Assembly (NCBI GenBank): GCA_031979385.1
Contig: DALZEF010000002.1
Coordinates: forward strand, 124,001 to 188,000
Source: Timonella sp031979385
GTDB lineage: Bacteria > Actinomycetota > Actinomycetes > Actinomycetales > Cellulomonadaceae
Reading direction: 5' to 3'
Length of the DNA stretch: 64,000 nucleotides
Shown piece by piece: positions 54,354-62,407 of the stretch; position 1 is the first letter of the stretch; every line of letters starts with the position of its first letter. The notes under the pieces are model-generated. The model saw nothing but the letters and a program-made list of their open reading frames with translations, searched no databases and had not been told where the DNA came from. Position numbers and translations under genes: made by a program.

Positions 54354-55154
54354 ATGTCTTCACTGTCCGTAACCGACTATCACGCAGGCACCGGAGCCGG
54401 AACGCTCGTGTTACTGCATGGCTTCCCCGTGGATCGACGAATGTGGGACTCGACGGCTTCGCTCGTTGACGCATCGTGGCGAGTGATCGGCGTGGACCTG
54501 CCGGGATTGGGTGGCTCAGCCACCGTCTTGCCGGAGCCGCCAACGATGGCGGCTTCTGCGTGGGCTGTGCGGGAAGCGCTCGAAGGCCGTGTCGTTCCCG
54601 GGGCTCCAGTGGTTTTTGCGGGGCTCTCGATGGGTGGTTACGTGGTTCAGGCGGCGATGCGGGATTACGGCGAACTGCTCGATGGCGTGATTCTGCTCGA
54701 CACCCGCTCGGGCGCAGATGCTCCCGAGGCGCGGGCCAACCGGCTGCGGATTGCCGACGAGTCGGAGGCTTCCGGCACCGCTCACGCCGTGTTGGGGATG
54801 GCCAAGGACACGCTGTGTGAGGCGAGCGTCCAGCGGCGGCCGGAACTCGTGGAGTTTCAGCGTTCTGTGATCGAATCTCAGACGGGAACAGGTATCGCGT
54901 GGAGTCAACGCGCTATGGCCGGCCGCCCCGACACGGCCGACACACTGCGCGAGTGGGGTAAGCCAGCCCTTGTCATCGTGGGGCAGGAGGACCAGATCAC
55001 GAGCGTGGACGTGATGCGTGAGGTCGCTGAACTCTTGGCCACGGATGATTTCATGGTGATCCCCGAGGCTGGACACATGTCGCCGGTTGAGCAACCTGCC
55101 CTTGTCGCAGCAGAGATCAATGGTTTCCTACGCGCGAAGTTCACCGCCCGCTGA
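54354..55154 (+). CDS. Alpha/beta hydrolase
   Basis: 266 residues. Ser in FAGLSMGGYV, Asp in GQEDQITS, His in EAGHMSPVEQP; oxyanion LLHGFPVDRRMW. Close to the carboxylesterase/haloperoxidase-like group; substrate unknown. Three bases after the small CxxC gene, so the two are co-transcribed. Confidence 0.85.
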   Translation: MSSLSVTDYHAGTGAGTLVLLHGFPVDRRMWDSTASLVDASWRVIGVDLPGLGGSATVLPEPPTMAASAWAVREALEGRVVPGAPVVFAGLSMGGYVVQAAMRDYGELLDGVILLDTRSGADAPEARANRLRIADESEASGTAHAVLGMAKDTLCEASVQRRPELVEFQRSVIESQTGTGIAWSQRAMAGRPDTADTLREWGKPALVIVGQEDQITSVDVMREVAELLATDDFMVIPEAGHMSPVEQPALVAAEINGFLRAKFTAR

Positions 55155-55168
55155 ACCGTAGGCGACGG

Positions 55169-55669
55169 CTAGCGATAGTTCTCGGGATTGAGAATCCGAT
55201 CGATGGCTTCGCTCATATCGAGTGATTCGCCATCGCGGCCACCCAATCCGAGTACGAGAGGCGGGTCGCTTGGCGTAATGGTCGTGCCAGTGAAGCGGGC
55301 TACAAGCCCACCTTGGACCGAGAGCACATAAAAGTTGGCCTCGACGTCAACCGCGACGGTCTCGTTCTGCTTGAGGTACCACCCGGTGACGTTGGTCTTG
55401 TACCGGGTGGAACCGTTGTAACCGCGCGCGTGGAGTCGAACAGGCTCAATGCCCTTGGCCGTTGCCTGCGCTACGAACTCGCGGAGCATCGCTGCTGCCT
55501 GCTCGGATTCGCGCCTTTGACGGCGCTCCAATTCGTCAGCCAGATGCCGGGCGTTGAGTGACTTCTGTTCCCGCCAAGACTGCGGTGGGGAATCAACCGT
55601 GACCGGTGGGGGCAGTTCGGCATTGGCGTTCCGGTCTGACCCCACCGAGTTCTCGTCGTGCGCATTCAT
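55169..55669 (-). CDS. Conserved hypothetical protein
   Basis: 166 residues. A charged helical segment (about 32-75) precedes a small domain with RGYNGSTRYKTNVTGWYLK and ANFYVLSVQGGLVARF. I do not recognise a named family. It starts 12 bases after the coiled-coil gene ends, so it is the second gene of that operon and may work with it. Confidence 0.6.
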   Translation of the reverse strand: MNAHDENSVGSDRNANAELPPPVTVDSPPQSWREQKSLNARHLADELERRQRRESEQAAAMLREFVAQATAKGIEPVRLHARGYNGSTRYKTNVTGWYLKQNETVAVDVEANFYVLSVQGGLVARFTGTTITPSDPPLVLGLGGRDGESLDMSEAIDRILNPENYR

Positions 55670-55681
55670 TCCAGGTCGGGC

Positions 55682-58087
55682 CTATGCCTCATCCTCATCG
55701 GCCGTGGCGTGAGGGAGTTTGAATCCTGGAGCCGCGGAGAGTGGCGCTGGACGGCCAGAGGTGGTTTTGCGTGGGGCCTGCTGAGCGGCGGCAACCTCGG
55801 CCTCCTCAGCCAAGATCTCCTCCTCAAGCGCAGCATCCTCTGCCGCCTCAATCTCATCGAGAGTCAAGGTGCGCTCAGTCTCGTCCTCGGACACGATCTC
55901 AATGACCTCGGTTGGGGTGTCTTGCGCTGCAACTGCCTCACTTGGCTGCGCCGATGGCGCGCTGACGGCCGATGGCGCGGAGATCGCAGGGGTCGCTGCT
56001 GAGGACGGGCTCGAGACAGAGTCGGCGCTCGGCACCGACTGGGCACTTGGAGCCGATCCCGCGCTGGCGACCGATGACGCGGATGGCGAACCGGCCGAAG
56101 CGCTGACAGCCGTGCCGGTCGATGACGCGGAAACAGGGGAGACCGCAGAGGTCGAGTCGTTGAAGTCAGATTCAGTGTCGCTCACAACCGCAAACTCGGC
56201 AGCCACGAAGGCCACGGTATCTGCTGCGGGTGGGGCCTCATCGAGGACCTCTATGCCGTCCTCACCAGTCATCTGCTCCTCAGATGCCGAGAAGTCCGCT
56301 TCACGGCGCTCCTCAGCGGCCACGAAGTTCTCTTCAACCTCTGCGACACGCTGGAGAGTCGCCTCGTTTGGAATCGTTTCCGAGGCGAGGATTGAACGCA
56401 ACTCATCAAGGTACGTTGTGATCGACTCACGCTGTGCGTTGAGGTCATCTACCTGACGCTTCGCGGTGGACACCATGTGCGCGGTGGTCGTCTGCGTCGT
56501 AACGGTGATCTCCTCGGCACGTTCGCGCGCATCCTGCAGGATCTGCTCAGCCTGCTGGCGTGCGTTGTCCGTGGTCTCACGAGCATAGGCGTCGGAGTCG
56601 CGGCGGATCTGCTCGAACTTCGCCAGAGCGTCCGCAGCCCGTTGCTCGGCCTCGGCCGCATGCTTCTCCGAGTCGGAAATCAACCTGTCAGTCTCAGCCT
56701 TGGTGCGCGAGTGCAACTCGGTGTCGGCGAGCTGAGCTTTCTCATGCCGCTGAGCGATGTCGAGTTCAGCCTGTGCCAAAGACTTGCGTGCGTCATCCAG
56801 CATCGCGGTCGACTCGGTGCGTGCGTTGGTGACGAGTTCTGCCGCCTGGCGCTTGGCATCGGAGAGCAGTCCTTCGATCTCGATGCGGTTGGCTTCCTTG
56901 AGCTCCGCGACCTCGCGTTCGGTGCGCTCGCGTAGTTCCTTGGTCTCGCGCTCTGCCAGTTCACGCGCCTCGCGAGTCTCACGGTCCGCGCTCTCGCGCA
57001 GGTGGTTTGCGTCCAGAGTCGCAGATTCGGTGAGTTGTGCGGCATCGCGTTCGGAGTTCACCTTGAGTTCATTCACCTCCTGGGCAACCTCACGGCGCAG
57101 GTTGTCCAACTCGAGGTTTGCGGCTGTACGCAACTCGTGAATCTCGTTCTCGGTGGTGGTGCGGAACTCAGCGAGTTCACGTTCTAGGGCGGTGCGACGT
57201 TCGTCGACCTCCTTTGCCACCTCTGCACGAAGAGCCGCTGCGTCAGATTCGGTGCGCTGACGCAGATCAGAGGTCTCACGTTCAGTTGTTGCGCGGAGAT
57301 TGGCGGCATAGGTTTCGGTCTCGGACCGCAGTGCTGCGGTCTCCGAGTCCGTGCGGTGACGTAGCGAGGTGGTCTCGGCCTCTGCGGTCGAGCGGAGATC
57401 AGAGACGTAGATCTCGGTTTCTTCGCGCAGCTTGGTGGTTTCCTCAACCGCAGCCGCACGCATCTCCTCGATTTCGTTCTCAGCGGCTACCCGCAGTTCG
57501 GTGACCTCACGCTCAGTGGTCGCCCGCAGAGTACCCAACTCGCGTTCGAGTGTTGTGCGACGTTCCGTTTCTTCGGTTGCGATCGCAGTGGAGATACGTG
57601 CTGCCTCACGTTCAGCAGACCCAACAAGTTCCTCCGCACGACGTTCCGCGGAAACCATCGTGGTTTCGGCAACGTTTTGGGCTGCGGTGCGAATTTCCTC
57701 CGCCTCGCGGCGAGCGGAGGTCAGTAGTTCTGCGGCCTCGGACTCTGCCCGGGAACGAAGTTGTGAGGCTGCCAGTTCCGCCCGGCGGGTAATATCGGCG
57801 CAGTGGGCCTCAGCCGCCGCAATGACATCGCTGGACTGTTCCTCAGCGGAGCGCATGAGCTGCTCAATACGTGAACCAAGTCCCGAATATGACGGGCGTT
57901 CCGTTTCTTCAAGTTGCCGCCGTAGCGCCTCAATCTGCTGTCTGAGCGTGTCACGTTCTGCCGCAAGCGTGTTCAGGGAGCCCTGCGCTTCGGTAATGCT
58001 GCTTTGAAGCGCTCGGATTCGACCATCTACCTGGGAGCGGTCGTATCCACGCATAACAACGGGAAACGTTGGGCGGTCTTCAGACAC
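55682..58087 (-). CDS. Long coiled-coil protein with DivIVA-like N-terminus (Scy/FilP-like)
   Basis: 801 residues. The first about 60 residues (FPVVMRGYDRSQVDGRIRAL) match the start of DivIVA-type proteins. A nearly unbroken coiled coil follows to about residue 590, built of repeats such as REVTELRVAAENEIEEMRAA and REARELAERETKELRER, rich in Arg/Glu/Thr. The last 200 residues are Ala/Ser/Pro/Val-rich and acidic. In Streptomyces, Scy and FilP of this design organise polar growth; the role here is inferred. Divergent from the envelope protein gene. Confidence 0.8.
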   Translation of the reverse strand: MSEDRPTFPVVMRGYDRSQVDGRIRALQSSITEAQGSLNTLAAERDTLRQQIEALRRQLEETERPSYSGLGSRIEQLMRSAEEQSSDVIAAAEAHCADITRRAELAASQLRSRAESEAAELLTSARREAEEIRTAAQNVAETTMVSAERRAEELVGSAEREAARISTAIATEETERRTTLERELGTLRATTEREVTELRVAAENEIEEMRAAAVEETTKLREETEIYVSDLRSTAEAETTSLRHRTDSETAALRSETETYAANLRATTERETSDLRQRTESDAAALRAEVAKEVDERRTALERELAEFRTTTENEIHELRTAANLELDNLRREVAQEVNELKVNSERDAAQLTESATLDANHLRESADRETREARELAERETKELRERTEREVAELKEANRIEIEGLLSDAKRQAAELVTNARTESTAMLDDARKSLAQAELDIAQRHEKAQLADTELHSRTKAETDRLISDSEKHAAEAEQRAADALAKFEQIRRDSDAYARETTDNARQQAEQILQDARERAEEITVTTQTTTAHMVSTAKRQVDDLNAQRESITTYLDELRSILASETIPNEATLQRVAEVEENFVAAEERREADFSASEEQMTGEDGIEVLDEAPPAADTVAFVAAEFAVVSDTESDFNDSTSAVSPVSASSTGTAVSASAGSPSASSVASAGSAPSAQSVPSADSVSSPSSAATPAISAPSAVSAPSAQPSEAVAAQDTPTEVIEIVSEDETERTLTLDEIEAAEDAALEEEILAEEAEVAAAQQAPRKTTSGRPAPLSAAPGFKLPHATADEDEA

Positions 58088-58374
58088 GGGACTTCCTCCG
58101 GTTGGTCGTTGACCGATGCGCCGGCCAACTGAGTTGGTGGTCGCGAATCGCCGCGACCTATAGGTCAGATCTGAAATATCTAGGGCTCATGCTCCATCGG
58201 TGCGGGCAGTGGCTCCCACCCTGCTCGATGTTCAACCCACCCTATAGCCTATCTGGTTTTTGGTTCGCGTATATATAGTGAAGGGTCTTCGCGTGGGATG
58301 TGTAAAAGGTCGCAGGCTTCGATATATGTATCGTTTGCACGTTAGGCTTGAGTGGTCTTTCGAAGGGGCGAAGT
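58088..58374. promoter_or_regulatory. Divergent promoter region of coiled-coil and envelope genes
   Basis: 287 bases with no gene. TATATATAGT near 58270-58280 and ATATATGTAT near 58323-58332 are AT-rich islands that could hold -10 elements for the plus-strand gene; TCGCGGCGATTCGCGACC-like inverted stretches occur near 58140-58158. AAGGGG precedes the GTG start at 58375. Confidence 0.35.
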
Positions 58375-60246
58375 GTGGTTCAGAAGATAGTTTCTTTCAT
58401 TCTTATTTGCTTAGGGGTCGTGGTTGTTGCGGGAGGAATAGCCTCCGCAACCGTGTTCAAACCCGACTCGCAGGTGTCTTTGACGACCGGACCTATGGCG
58501 GAATCGCCATACGTTGTGGTTCATGCACCCGTGCTGGCGCTGGTGGACAACAACGTCACAATCAACGCAACCGCGCCGGGCGATTCAGAGATGGCACTGA
58601 TCCTTGGCCGCACCGTTGATGTCGAGGGGTGGCTTGCCGGCCACGACTACTACGCGGTTACCGGTTTGACGGACTGGGAAACGCTGACTGCCCAGAAGAT
58701 CGCTGCAAGTGAGACTCCGCCAGACACGGATGAAACGCCCGAAGACTCAAACACCACCTCAACTGACGAGGACGCGGATGCGACTGATGAATCGGATGCA
58801 GAGCGTCCCAATAGCCTCGAGCAAACCCAATCGGACATGTGGATTTCCTATGCTTCCGGTTCGGGAACCCAGACAATCACCCTTGAGAACATCGATGACA
58901 ATGTGAGCCTTCTTGCGGTGTCCACGTCCGCGGACTCCGGTGCTCCAGCCATTCAGGCGCAATGGACCCGTGACGTGACGGCTCCGCTTCTGGTACCGGC
59001 CATCGTGGCCGGCGTCGTGATCTCCCTACTGGGTGTCGCGCTCCTGCTGGTCACACTGCGTCGCGGTCCGAAGAGGAAGGAGAGGTCCTCCCTGACGGAC
59101 ACCACCGAGGAGTCCACGGAGGCCGTGGCAGGGGCATGGACCGGAACCTCCGTGTCTGATCCTCAGCCTGTGGGCGCGGCCACAGCTGGAAACACGACCT
59201 TTGCACCAGCATCACCCGTTCCACCGATCAAGCCGCCCGCTAGCGCGTCATCCGGTGGTCGTGGCTTCAACGCGGAGGAATCCTCTGAATCGGCTCCGAG
59301 TGTTGCATCGGCTGCAACCGTTGCCCGTGTACTTGTCGCAGAACCTGACCTCAACACGGGTGAGTTGCAGAAACTCGGGCTGACTCGTCGCCAATTGCGC
59401 GAGATGCACCAGGCCCAGGCTGCGCGCAATTCCTCACCAACCACACTCCCAGCACCGAACCCAGCGGCTGCCGCACAGGCAAACAACGCGGCAAGTGCCC
59501 AGCCCGCCGCACCACAGTCACGGGCGACGGCCTCCAACTGGCGTGCCGCATGGGGAGTCGGGGCCACCGGAGAACCGAGTGCTCCCACGGAGCAGGAACA
59601 GAACGTGAACCCGGTCCAACCACAGACAGCGATCGAACATCGTAGTCCCTCCTACGCAAACTCCGGACCTGCGGTCGACCGGGCAACCGGACACGCACAG
59701 CGCAACCTGACCTACCCAAGCCCCGGTACCAACCCTGGTCAGGACTCCCAGACGGCACTGAACCCGGCGCAACAGCGCACTGAGTCGGTATATCCCCGGG
59801 GAGCCACCGTGAACAACAACGCTGCAGTCACGCCAGCAAGCCCACAGATCCACGGCGTGGTTCCCCAGCCGGTGGACAGATCTGCCGGAGCACAGGAACC
59901 AAAACCTCCCGTGCCACCCGTTGTAGGAACTGAACGCGATGTACGTCAGCCAGCTTCATGGTGGGGCGGTGAAGAGGGAACCGATACGCCACGTCGCCCA
60001 CGCCACGGCAGCGCACCGTCTGCACAGACGACTGCCTCCAGTCATTCTGCAGCCGAGGCGTTCAGCGCCCGTTCAGCAGCATCAAGCAACGCTCCAACCG
60101 CGCACCGTTCCGAGGCACCTGCCACTCGCCGAGCACTGTACTCCTCGTATCGTGCAGAAGCAGAACGACTCTCGGAGGAAGAAGACTGGCCAGTGCCGGC
60201 GCCGGACCGAGAAAACGAAGCACGTCCAACGGAAGGGGAGAAGTGA
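58375..60246 (+). CDS. Two-TM envelope protein with cytoplasmic Pro/Ala/Gln-rich tail
   Basis: 623 residues from GTG 58375 (AAGGGG 6 bases upstream; a TTG at 58348 is the alternative). TM1 at about 5-27, an outside domain of about 180 residues with an acidic Thr/Asp/Glu stretch, TM2 at about 205-230 (LLVPAIVAGVVISLLGVALLLV), then a 390-residue low-complexity inside tail holding one ordered motif, TGELQKLGLTRRQLREMHQA (about 330-350). I recognise no named family. It is followed 2 bases later by a lipoprotein gene, which suggests an envelope complex. Confidence 0.65.
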   Translation: MVQKIVSFILICLGVVVVAGGIASATVFKPDSQVSLTTGPMAESPYVVVHAPVLALVDNNVTINATAPGDSEMALILGRTVDVEGWLAGHDYYAVTGLTDWETLTAQKIAASETPPDTDETPEDSNTTSTDEDADATDESDAERPNSLEQTQSDMWISYASGSGTQTITLENIDDNVSLLAVSTSADSGAPAIQAQWTRDVTAPLLVPAIVAGVVISLLGVALLLVTLRRGPKRKERSSLTDTTEESTEAVAGAWTGTSVSDPQPVGAATAGNTTFAPASPVPPIKPPASASSGGRGFNAEESSESAPSVASAATVARVLVAEPDLNTGELQKLGLTRRQLREMHQAQAARNSSPTTLPAPNPAAAAQANNAASAQPAAPQSRATASNWRAAWGVGATGEPSAPTEQEQNVNPVQPQTAIEHRSPSYANSGPAVDRATGHAQRNLTYPSPGTNPGQDSQTALNPAQQRTESVYPRGATVNNNAAVTPASPQIHGVVPQPVDRSAGAQEPKPPVPPVVGTERDVRQPASWWGGEEGTDTPRRPRHGSAPSAQTTASSHSAAEAFSARSAASSNAPTAHRSEAPATRRALYSSYRAEAERLSEEEDWPVPAPDRENEARPTEGEK

Positions 60247-60248
60247 AG

Positions 60249-61262
60249 ATGACCACCACCTCACGCGTGAATCGTACGTTTTCCTTGACCGCCGTTGCGC
60301 TGAGCGCAGCGCTACTGGCAGGATGCACGCCTGAACTCCCTGTTCCAGGCGCCCCGCCAGTTGAGATCGAAACCCCCGTGCTCACCGAGGTACAGGGCGC
60401 AGACATCGCGGCGGCCACCGGTGAGGTGCTCACCGTGGCGGATGAGGCGAAGGAAGCCGAAGACCTCGATACCCGAGTTACCGGCCCTGCCTTGAAGATA
60501 CGCAAAGCCGAGTACAAGATTGCGAAGTCGCAGGACGACGACAAGGCCATCACCGAGTTGCCGAGCACTTTGCAGTCGATGTTCCTGACCACAACGTCCA
60601 CTTGGCCGCGCACAATGTTTGCGGTATCAGACCGCCCGCAGAACCTTGAGCCGGAGCGTCTACTGGTGTACACCCAGGACTCAGCTCGCGACGACTACAA
60701 GCTGTGGGCCTATTTGACTCTTTTCCCAGGCACAACCGTTCCGATGTTCCCTTCCTCCGATGCCGGAACCACTCTGGTCACGGACAGGGAGGAGGGGCTT
60801 CAGGTCACGCCAACCGAGGCACTCGAGAACTATGCGGCACTCCTCAAGGCAGGCACCAAGGCGAACAAGGAAAAGTTCGACCTTGAGAAGGACACGTTCT
60901 ACACCGCGATCGCGGAGCGGCGGACCTACCTCAAGGAAGCGGCTGAGCAGATCGAGGGCAGTTATACGGAGACCTTCAAGGTGGGCGAGGACTGGAAGGC
61001 CCTGCGTACCCTCGATGGTGGCGCGCTTGTTGTCGGAACAATCGAAACGTCTGGAACGTTGAAGGGCGAAGACGGTGCCGTTGTGACACCATCGGCCCTT
61101 GAAAAGGCATTCTTGAAGAAGGACGCGGAGGCGAAGAACGCGTTGACGGTCAAGCGCAGCGCGGTTGTCGCAGTGTACATCCCCGCCAAAGACAACACCG
61201 ACGAACAACCTCGCAACATCGGCCGCCTCATGCGCACCACTGGCGCATCAATTCCCGACTGA
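60249..61262 (+). CDS. Lipoprotein (DUF8094-like), partner of the envelope protein
   Basis: 337 residues from ATG 60249, with GGGGAG 6-7 bases upstream; GTG 60243 overlaps the previous stop but is too close to that site. Signal peptide and lipobox ALLAGC (Cys near residue 26). The mature part is a mixed domain of about 310 residues with WPRTMFAVSDRPQ and LLVYTQDSARDDYKLWAYL, known from uncharacterised actinobacterial lipoproteins. Membrane outside. Confidence 0.72.
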   Translation: MTTTSRVNRTFSLTAVALSAALLAGCTPELPVPGAPPVEIETPVLTEVQGADIAAATGEVLTVADEAKEAEDLDTRVTGPALKIRKAEYKIAKSQDDDKAITELPSTLQSMFLTTTSTWPRTMFAVSDRPQNLEPERLLVYTQDSARDDYKLWAYLTLFPGTTVPMFPSSDAGTTLVTDREEGLQVTPTEALENYAALLKAGTKANKEKFDLEKDTFYTAIAERRTYLKEAAEQIEGSYTETFKVGEDWKALRTLDGGALVVGTIETSGTLKGEDGAVVTPSALEKAFLKKDAEAKNALTVKRSAVVAVYIPAKDNTDEQPRNIGRLMRTTGASIPD

Positions 61263-61360
61263 TGGACTAACAGCCTTATCTTGGACGCCAAGCCCACGGA
61301 GAGCGTGGGCGCGCCCGTTGGGTTTGGACCCGCTAGGTCTAGAGTGAAGCAGGAGAAACA

Positions 61361-62293
61361 ATGAACGATGCAGCAAACGTGTTGAACAACGTTCGGGGTG
61401 CGGTCGACCTGTCGAGTCTGAACCGCCCAACCGTCCCGGAACCTGGAACACCGGGCGGTGCGCCCGCACCGGGTGGCTTCACAGTTGACCTCGACCTTGA
61501 GAGCTTTTCCTCGGTTGTTGAGCAATCCGCTCAGGCACCGGTCGTTGTTGTCCTATGGGTTCCCACGGATGCTGAGAGCGCCCAGCTTGTGACCACGATG
61601 GACTCGTTGGCTACCCTGTATGAGGGCCGATTCCTGCATGCGCGTGCCGATGTGGAACAGTACCCACAGATCGCGCAGGCGTTCCAAGTCCCTGACTATC
61701 CGACCACGGTGGGGCTTATTAATGGCCAGCCCGTGCCGCTGTTCGCTGGAAACCATGACGCTCAGGCCATCCAGCAGGTGGTTGAGCAGTTCCTTGCAGC
61801 CGCGGAAGCCAACGGTGTGACGGGCCGGATTGCCATGCAGGGGCAGGTCCCGCAGGCTCCGGAACCGGAGGAGGAACCGTTGCCCCCGCTGCATCAGAAG
61901 GCCTACGACGCAATCGAGGCGGGCAACTACGACGATGCGATTGCCGCATATGCCCAGGCGTTGCGGGAGGACCCGCGGGACACGCTTGCAACTGCGGGTC
62001 TTGCCCAGGCAGGTCTATTGCAGCGCACCTCAACCAGTTCGCGCCAGGAGGCTCAGGCTACCGCCGCCGCAACTGCCGACAGCATTGAGGCCCAGCTTTT
62101 GGTAGCCGACTTTGCAGTGCTCGAAGGGGACGCCCAGAGCGCCTTCGACCTGCTGATCGGCTTGATCCGAGAGAATTTTGGCGATGAGCGTGAGGTCCTA
62201 CGCAAACGCCTGATCGACTATTTTGAGATCCTCGGCAACGAAGACCCGCGTGTTGGACCTGCACGCCGCGCACTAGCCAGCGCGCTGTACTAG
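61361..62293 (+). CDS. CnoX/YbbN-like thioredoxin-fold co-chaperone
   Basis: 310 residues. Thioredoxin-like domain (about 40-145: VVVLWVPTDAESAQLV, HARADVEQYPQIAQAFQVPDYPTTVGL) in which the CxxC active site is replaced by TDAES, then TPR-like helices (about 175-310: YDAIEAGNYDDAIAAYAQAL). CnoX/YbbN members protect proteins from oxidation and hand them to GroEL/DnaK; the lack of cysteines suits a holdase, not an oxidoreductase. ATG 61361 follows AGGAGAAAC. Confidence 0.85.
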   Translation: MNDAANVLNNVRGAVDLSSLNRPTVPEPGTPGGAPAPGGFTVDLDLESFSSVVEQSAQAPVVVVLWVPTDAESAQLVTTMDSLATLYEGRFLHARADVEQYPQIAQAFQVPDYPTTVGLINGQPVPLFAGNHDAQAIQQVVEQFLAAAEANGVTGRIAMQGQVPQAPEPEEEPLPPLHQKAYDAIEAGNYDDAIAAYAQALREDPRDTLATAGLAQAGLLQRTSTSSRQEAQATAAATADSIEAQLLVADFAVLEGDAQSAFDLLIGLIRENFGDEREVLRKRLIDYFEILGNEDPRVGPARRALASALY

Positions 62294-62340
62294 TCCAGCC
62301 CGGTGACGTTGAGCGTGGGGGTTTGCTTCACCGCATACGT

Positions 62341-62381
62341 GAGGCGGTGGCTCCCAGCATCATGATGGGAGCCACCGCCTC
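62341..62381. terminator. Two-way terminator between CnoX-like and glgB genes
   Basis: Perfect 16-bp stem GAGGCGGTGGCTCCCA (62341-62356) with its complement (62366-62381) and a 9-base loop, lying between convergent genes. Confidence 0.8.
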
Positions 62382-62407
62382 GTCGTCAATCCGAGGTGCT
62401 GCAGGGA

